18,783 bases of DNA from Deltaproteobacteria bacterium. Its GTDB lineage: Bacteria; Desulfobacterota; Desulfobulbia; Desulfobulbales; SURF-16. Both the position numbers and the translations under genes were made by a program. Below the pieces are notes generated by a model, which had not been told where the DNA came from, did no database searches, and saw only the letters and a list, made by a program, of their open reading frames with translations. Shown in pieces: positions 14,395 through 18,783 of this stretch; position 1 is the first letter of the stretch, and every line of letters starts with the position of its first letter. The stretch spans positions 1 to 18,783 of the forward strand of contig JAOZSN010000047.1 in assembly GCA_029939635.1 (NCBI GenBank), given 5' to 3'.

Positions 14395-17300
14395 TTAGCC
14401 GTTGGCTGTTTGTCCCTTTTTCTGCCAATTACCCTTGCCATTGCCCCGCTGTTTTAACTCAGATGGCTTTTTTATATAGCTCACTGCCTCATAGCCTAAG
14501 ATTGTTTCTATGGCATCGTTAAAGGGGCGGCTGGGGCTGATGGTGAGATCCTTCTGGATCTCTATCTCTGCCTCTCCACGGCCCTCAAAATGGATCACCA
14601 TGGTAAGGGTACAGGGGCCATGATTTTTATGGATAACGGTTTTGATCTCATCCAGCTTCTGGCGTGTGACCTTGCTGGGTTGCAATATGAGGCGGGCAGC
14701 TTCCGTGTATTTTTCCTGGGCCTCAGCTAAGCTTACTATCTCATCGGCCAGGATTTTTGCTTCCCCCTCATCCTCTATTTTGAGCTGGCCCTGAATGACA
14801 ATGGGGTCATCATTGTCCAGCAGATGGGCGCAACCCGCATAGGCGGTGGGGAAAACCACCACCTCAACATTGCTGGTGGTGTCCTCCACGGTGATAAAGG
14901 CCATGGCATCCCCCTTCTTACTCTTATGGTTTTTCTTGGCCTTGATCAGGCCAGCGATGCGGATGGGGCTGGAGTCACTGCGACTGCCAAGTTCGCTAAT
15001 GGTGCATTCAGTGACACAGGCCAGCTCTTTGGTGTAATCATCTAATGGGTGACCAGTGATATAAAAGCCCACCGTCTCTTTTTCATAGGCCAGTTTCTGG
15101 CGATCCTCCCACTCCGGTACATTGGGCAGGGTGATAACCACCGCCTGTTCCTTAGTTTCTGTACTCATCACTGAAAAGAGTGATAACTGGCCGCTTTCCC
15201 GGTCACGTTGGGATGCCTGGGCCTGTTCCATGGCCTGATCAAGGACCGCCATAAGTTGAGCTCGTCTGGCCCCCATGGTATCAAAGGCCCCGGCCTTAAT
15301 AAGGCTCTCATTAACTCGTTTGTTTACCTTGCGGGAATCCACCCGGTTACAAAAATCTCCTAAGGATTGGTAGGGGCCATCCTTTTCACGTTCTTCAATG
15401 ATCGAATCAATGGCAGAGCCGCCAACATTTTTCACCGCTGCCAATCCGAAACGAACCGCGCCATTAACAACACTGAAATCCTGGTCACTCTCATTGATAT
15501 CCGGGGGTAATACCTGGATATTTTGATCCTCACACTCGGCCTTATACTTCACCACCTTGTCGGTATTGTTGACATCACAGGAGAGCAGGGCTGCCATGAA
15601 TTGGGCCGGGTAATGGGCTTTTAAATAGGCTGTTTGGTAGCAGACATAGGCATAGGCAGCGGAGTGGGATTTATTAAAGCCGTAGCCGGCAAATTTGGCC
15701 ATCAGGTCAAAGACATATTCAGCCTTGTCCAGGGGCACATCCAGCTTTTTGGCACCAGCCATAAATTTGGTGCGTTCTTCTTCCATCACCGAGGCAATTT
15801 TCTTGCCCATGGCACGGCGCAGATTATCGGCATCACCTAAGGAATAATCGGCCAGCACATTGGCGATCTTCATTACCTGTTCCTGATAGACGATGACGCC
15901 GTAGGTCTCCTTTAAGATTGGTTCCAGCTGGGGTAAGGGGTAGGCGGCTACCATGCGGCCATGCTTGGTATTGACAAAATCATCCACCATGCCACTTTCC
16001 AGGGGGCCGGGGCGATAGAGGGCTACCAGGGCAATAAGGTCAGAAAATTGCTCTGGCTTCATCTTCATGAGCAGGGAGCGCATGCCAGAGCTTTCTAGCT
16101 GGAAGACACCCAAGGCATCGCCCCGTTGCAGCAGATCGTAGGTCTTGGGATCATCCATGGGGATTTTGCCGATATCAAGATCAATATCCAGGCCTGATTT
16201 GATCAGTTTGACGGCTCGGCTAATGACAGTGAGAGTTTTTAATCCCAAAAAATCAAATTTAATCAGGCCGGTTTTCTCGGTGTACTTCATGTCATACTGG
16301 GTAAGCACCTCACCCTTAGGCCCTTTACACACCGGCAGGTATTCCACCATGGGTTTTGGTGAGATCACCACCCCGGCAGCATGGGTAGAGGTGTGGCGTT
16401 GCAGGCCTTCCAGTACCATGGCAATGTCTATCAGTTCATGGATCTGATCATCATGGTCATAGGCATCTTTCAGGCGGGGTTCATCCTTCATGGCCTTGGG
16501 GATGGTCATTTTCATCTCTTCCGGGATGAGTTTCGCTATGCGATCTACACTTGAAAATGGCACACCTAGGGCGCGGCCTACATCGCGCACTACACCCTTG
16601 GCCTTCATGGAGCCATAGGTAATGATCTGACAAACGTTGGAATCACCGCCATACTTATCATGGACGTATTTTATAACCTCACCACGGCGCGCCTGGCAGA
16701 AATCAATATCAAAATCAGGCATTGATTGCCGTTCAACATTGAGAAAACGCTCAAAGATCAGACCGTATTTAATGGGGTCGATATCGGTGATGCCCATGGC
16801 AAAGGCCACCAGGGAGCCTGCCCCTGAGCCACGACCTGGCCCTACCGGAATATCATGATCCTTGGCCCAATTAATAAAGTCGGCAACAATGAGGAAATAG
16901 GCGGGAAAGCCCATGGTATTGATGATGCCAATCTCCATCTCCAGGCGGTCTTTGTAGATTTTTTCTAGCTCAGGGGAGGGCTTGTCCACCCTGCGGATCT
17001 CCTTCATCCTCTCCTTATGGCCATTATGGGCGTAGTCTTCAAACTCGCTGGCCAGGGTGGTTCCTTCCGGCACGATGAAATTGGGGAAATAATGATTGCT
17101 GAAATCAAGTTCCAGGTTACAGCGGTTGGCAATGATCTCGGTGTTGGCAATGGCCTGGGGGCAATAGCTAAATTGCTCCTTCATCTCCTGAGGTGACTTG
17201 AAGTAGAGCTCGTCGGTGGAAAAACGAAAACGAGTGGGGTCCTGCATGGTCTTGCCTGTCTGGATGGCCAGCAAGACCTCATGGGCCTTTGATTCAGGAC

Positions 17301-17958
17301 GATTGAGATAATGGCAATCATTGGTGGCTACTAACTCTATATCCAGCTGTTGAGACAACTCCATGAGTCCTTTGTTTACCACGGTCTGCTCTGGGATGGA
17401 GTTTTCTTGTAGCTCAAAATAGAGACGGTCGCCAAAGATGTCTTTAAGCTCTGAGGCCTTTTCTTTGGCCTTAGCCATGTCCTTGCCGTGGTTGATAAGA
17501 TAAGGAATCTCGCCATGCAGGCAGGCGGTAAGGGCTATGAGCCCTTCGTTATATTGGGCCAACAACTCCTTATCAATGCGAGGCTTATAATGAAAACCCT
17601 CTAGTTGGGCATAGGAGGCCAATTTGAGCAGGTTTTGGTAACCAGCCTTGTCCATGGCCAGCAGCACTAAATGAAAGGCAGCTTGACCAGCACTCTTGGC
17701 CTTCTTGGTAAAACGGGAGCCAGGGGCAATATAAAATTCGCAGCCAACAATGGGTTTAAGGCCAGCAGCCTTGGCCTCGTTGTAAAATTGAAGGGCACCA
17801 TACATGACACCATGATCAGTGATAGCAACACTCTGCATGCCATACTCTTTGGCCTTGGCAAAAAGATCCTTGAGGCGAATGGCACCGTCAAGCAGGCTAT
17901 ATTGGGTGTGGACATGGAGATGGGTAAAGTCGGCTGGGGGGGGAGTTATATCGGACAT
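14395..17958 (-). CDS. dnaE: DNA polymerase III subunit alpha
   Basis: A 1187-residue replicative DNA polymerase catalytic subunit of the DnaE1 type. An N-terminal PHP domain opens with HLHVHTQYSLLDGAI and ITDHGVMYG, and its later His/Asp motif is TNDCHYLNRPESKAH. The polymerase core contains GPGRGSGAGSLVAFAMGITDIDP, then PDFDIDF with catalytic Asp417 and Asp419 and a third Asp in KFDFLGLKTL. YGFNKSHSAAYA and the C-terminal OB fold (IRIAGLIKAKKNHKSKKGDAMAFITVED) follow. ATG at 17958 is chosen; a TTG at 17994 adds 12 unconserved residues. Neither has a clear Shine-Dalgarno. Length is usual for the family. It stands apart from the heptose operon, and its 228-base upstream region is shared with cooS. 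Confidence 0.97.
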   Translation of the reverse strand: MSDITPPPADFTHLHVHTQYSLLDGAIRLKDLFAKAKEYGMQSVAITDHGVMYGALQFYNEAKAAGLKPIVGCEFYIAPGSRFTKKAKSAGQAAFHLVLLAMDKAGYQNLLKLASYAQLEGFHYKPRIDKELLAQYNEGLIALTACLHGEIPYLINHGKDMAKAKEKASELKDIFGDRLYFELQENSIPEQTVVNKGLMELSQQLDIELVATNDCHYLNRPESKAHEVLLAIQTGKTMQDPTRFRFSTDELYFKSPQEMKEQFSYCPQAIANTEIIANRCNLELDFSNHYFPNFIVPEGTTLASEFEDYAHNGHKERMKEIRRVDKPSPELEKIYKDRLEMEIGIINTMGFPAYFLIVADFINWAKDHDIPVGPGRGSGAGSLVAFAMGITDIDPIKYGLIFERFLNVERQSMPDFDIDFCQARRGEVIKYVHDKYGGDSNVCQIITYGSMKAKGVVRDVGRALGVPFSSVDRIAKLIPEEMKMTIPKAMKDEPRLKDAYDHDDQIHELIDIAMVLEGLQRHTSTHAAGVVISPKPMVEYLPVCKGPKGEVLTQYDMKYTEKTGLIKFDFLGLKTLTVISRAVKLIKSGLDIDLDIGKIPMDDPKTYDLLQRGDALGVFQLESSGMRSLLMKMKPEQFSDLIALVALYRPGPLESGMVDDFVNTKHGRMVAAYPLPQLEPILKETYGVIVYQEQVMKIANVLADYSLGDADNLRRAMGKKIASVMEEERTKFMAGAKKLDVPLDKAEYVFDLMAKFAGYGFNKSHSAAYAYVCYQTAYLKAHYPAQFMAALLSCDVNNTDKVVKYKAECEDQNIQVLPPDINESDQDFSVVNGAVRFGLAAVKNVGGSAIDSIIEEREKDGPYQSLGDFCNRVDSRKVNKRVNESLIKAGAFDTMGARRAQLMAVLDQAMEQAQASQRDRESGQLSLFSVMSTETKEQAVVITLPNVPEWEDRQKLAYEKETVGFYITGHPLDDYTKELACVTECTISELGSRSDSSPIRIAGLIKAKKNHKSKKGDAMAFITVEDTTSNVEVVVFPTAYAGCAHLLDNDDPIVIQGQLKIEDEGEAKILADEIVSLAEAQEKYTEAARLILQPSKVTRQKLDEIKTVIHKNHGPCTLTMVIHFEGRGEAEIEIQKDLTISPSRPFNDAIETILGYEAVSYIKKPSELKQRGNGKGNWQKKGQTANG

Positions 17959-18186
17959 ATGTATCAGCTGTTTAGGTTGAGGGAGGTGGGGCAAAAGATA
18001 CCATCTTAAAACAAATTTGCACCTTTATCCATGATCAAATTCGTGAAATTAATCATGCTGCTGGTGATGGTAAATATGAGACCATAACTGCCCGAAAATA
18101 ATAATTTTATGGGTAGTTGACAGTTGGGCTACTATCTAGTAGGTGTAGTTGAACTCTTTGACTAACCACTAACTGAAGGATGAGCT
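17959..18186. promoter_or_regulatory. Divergent control region between dnaE and cooS with three dyads
   Basis: A 28-base imperfect palindrome at 18030-18057 has CATGAT/ATCATG ends and 11 of 13 matching pairs. A second, ACTgCCCgAAAAT-N4-ATTTTatGGGtAGT, occupies 18087-18117. A third, CTACT-N4-AGTAG, is at 18129-18142. TTGACA at 18117-18122 resembles a -35 box for cooS, but no good -10 follows at 17 bases. GTAGTTGA is repeated at 18113-18120 and 18145-18152, 32 bases apart. ACTAACC and ACTAACT form a seven-base tandem at 18161-18174. The cooS ribosome-binding site is GAAGGA at 18175-18180. The layout suggests a regulated cooS promoter; the regulator is not identified. Confidence 0.45.
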
Positions 18187-18783
18187 ATGGCGAAGGAAAC
18201 AAAAAGCATTGAGCAAAAAACAATATGGCAGGATGGCAGGCAAATGTTGGCCAAGGCAGAAAAAGATGGGGTGGAAACAGCCTGGGATCGCCTTGTTCAG
18301 CAGACTCCCCATTGTACCTTCGGTGAGAGCGGTGTCTGTTGTCGGATATGTACCATGGGGCCGTGCCGCATTAGCAAAAAGGCACCTCGTGGTGTCTGTG
18401 GTGCTGATGCTGATGTCATTGTGGCACGAAACTTCGGGCGTTTTGTTACCGGTGGGGCTGCTGGTCACTCTGACCATGGTCGAGACTGCATTGAGGCTCT
18501 CCATGAGGTGGCCCATGGCAAGGCTGCGGATTACGCCATCACCGATGAGGTTAAACTTCGGCGCATCGCTACAGAACTAGGTATTCGCGAACAGGGTCGG
18601 GATAGCCTGGAGGTGGCAAAGGATTTGGCTGAGGAATTTTTTAGTAATTATGGCAGTAGACGTGAGCAGGTTTCTTTTTTATGCCGAGTACCTGAGAAGC
18701 GTAAAGACGTCTGGCAGAAACTTGGTTTGATTCCCCGTGGAGTTGACCGGGAAATTGCCGAGATGATGCACCGTACCCATATG
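18187..18783 (+). CDS. cooS: Anaerobic carbon monoxide dehydrogenase catalytic subunit (CooS), N-terminal part, runs off the window
   Basis: The first 199 codons are open to the end of the window with no stop. CooS is the homodimeric Ni-Fe-S enzyme that interconverts CO and CO2. The N-terminus carries the ligands for the D and B [4Fe-4S] clusters in family spacing: C43, C51, C52, C55, C60 and C71 (CTFGESGVCCRICTMGPCRI, then GVCGADADVIVARNF). The HSDHGRD segment (about 93-99) is typical. The C-cluster ligands lie beyond the window. The start has GAAGGA six bases upstream. The frame is distinct from an antisense open frame at 18169-18516, which is a shadow. Whether this is a monofunctional CooS or part of an acetyl-CoA synthase cluster cannot be decided without downstream genes. 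Confidence 0.95.
   Translation, partial: MAKETKSIEQKTIWQDGRQMLAKAEKDGVETAWDRLVQQTPHCTFGESGVCCRICTMGPCRISKKAPRGVCGADADVIVARNFGRFVTGGAAGHSDHGRDCIEALHEVAHGKAADYAITDEVKLRRIATELGIREQGRDSLEVAKDLAEEFFSNYGSRREQVSFLCRVPEKRKDVWQKLGLIPRGVDREIAEMMHRTHM

Noticed and set aside
14384..14430. Terminator hairpin for the YkgJ-type gene (AGCC-GTT-GGCT followed by T-rich sequence)
   Set aside because: The stem is only about 4-5 base pairs and lies within the dnaE coding end; too weak to list.
17959..17994. Upstream TTG start for dnaE
   Set aside because: It adds 12 residues not typical of DnaE, with no ribosome-binding site; the ATG at 17958 gives the usual short lead before the PHP motif. The choice is not certain.
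18169..18516. 115-codon minus-strand open frame over the cooS start
   Set aside because: The plus strand here encodes an unmistakable CooS N-terminus with correctly spaced cysteines, so the antisense frame is a shadow.
1..18783. tRNA, rRNA or other structured RNA gene
   Set aside because: I saw no cloverleaf, rRNA core or known riboswitch motif in the gaps, although a covariance-model scan was not possible.

Overview
The window looks like chromosome of an anaerobic, Gram-negative bacterium, most likely of the Desulfobacterota (a Desulfobulbales-like sulfate reducer or relative). This assignment is inferred from gene content, not from a marker search. A heptose-7-phosphate kinase implies lipopolysaccharide. 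A Ni-Fe-S carbon monoxide dehydrogenase (CooS), a radical SAM enzyme of the AmmeMemoRadiSam group and a flavoredoxin-like flavoprotein point to anaerobic life. The order yicC-remA-gmk and the paired DUF4212/sodium-solute symporter subunits are both common in that phylum.

Layout. Positions 1-4343 (minus strand) hold two tandem copies of a two-subunit sodium:solute symporter. Each copy is a small DUF4212 protein followed by a large 13-helix SSS permease, probably for a short organic acid. The block ends at 13-120 in a long, nearly symmetric inverted repeat that could stop transcription in both directions. Positions 4344-4720 are a non-coding control region rich in short dyads. Positions 4721-6531 hold a flavin-reductase-like protein and the radical SAM enzyme AmrS. 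Positions 6661-13503 are one tightly packed minus-strand run: family 10 glycosyl-hydrolase-like secreted protein, GT9-like glycosyltransferase, heptose-7-phosphate kinase, YicC, RemA-like protein, guanylate kinase and RlmB. This links an envelope-sugar module to RNA and nucleotide housekeeping genes. A YkgJ-type cysteine-cluster protein (plus strand) diverges from that run and converges on dnaE (minus strand, 14395-17958). A 228-base divergent region with several palindromes separates dnaE from cooS, whose first 199 codons are present before the window ends.

The most unusual feature is outside the genes. Several intergenic stretches (4016-4077, 4626-4706, 8349-8416, 13562-13595, 18161-18174) show degenerate seven-base periodic words, some arranged as inverted repeats. 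One lies between the ribosome-binding site and the TTG start of the second symporter. Another creates an apparent ATG ahead of the glycosyl-hydrolase gene. A second notable feature is an EF-hand-like acidic loop in both symporter permeases. I recognised no complete novel defence or mobile system, no tRNA or rRNA, and no CRISPR array.
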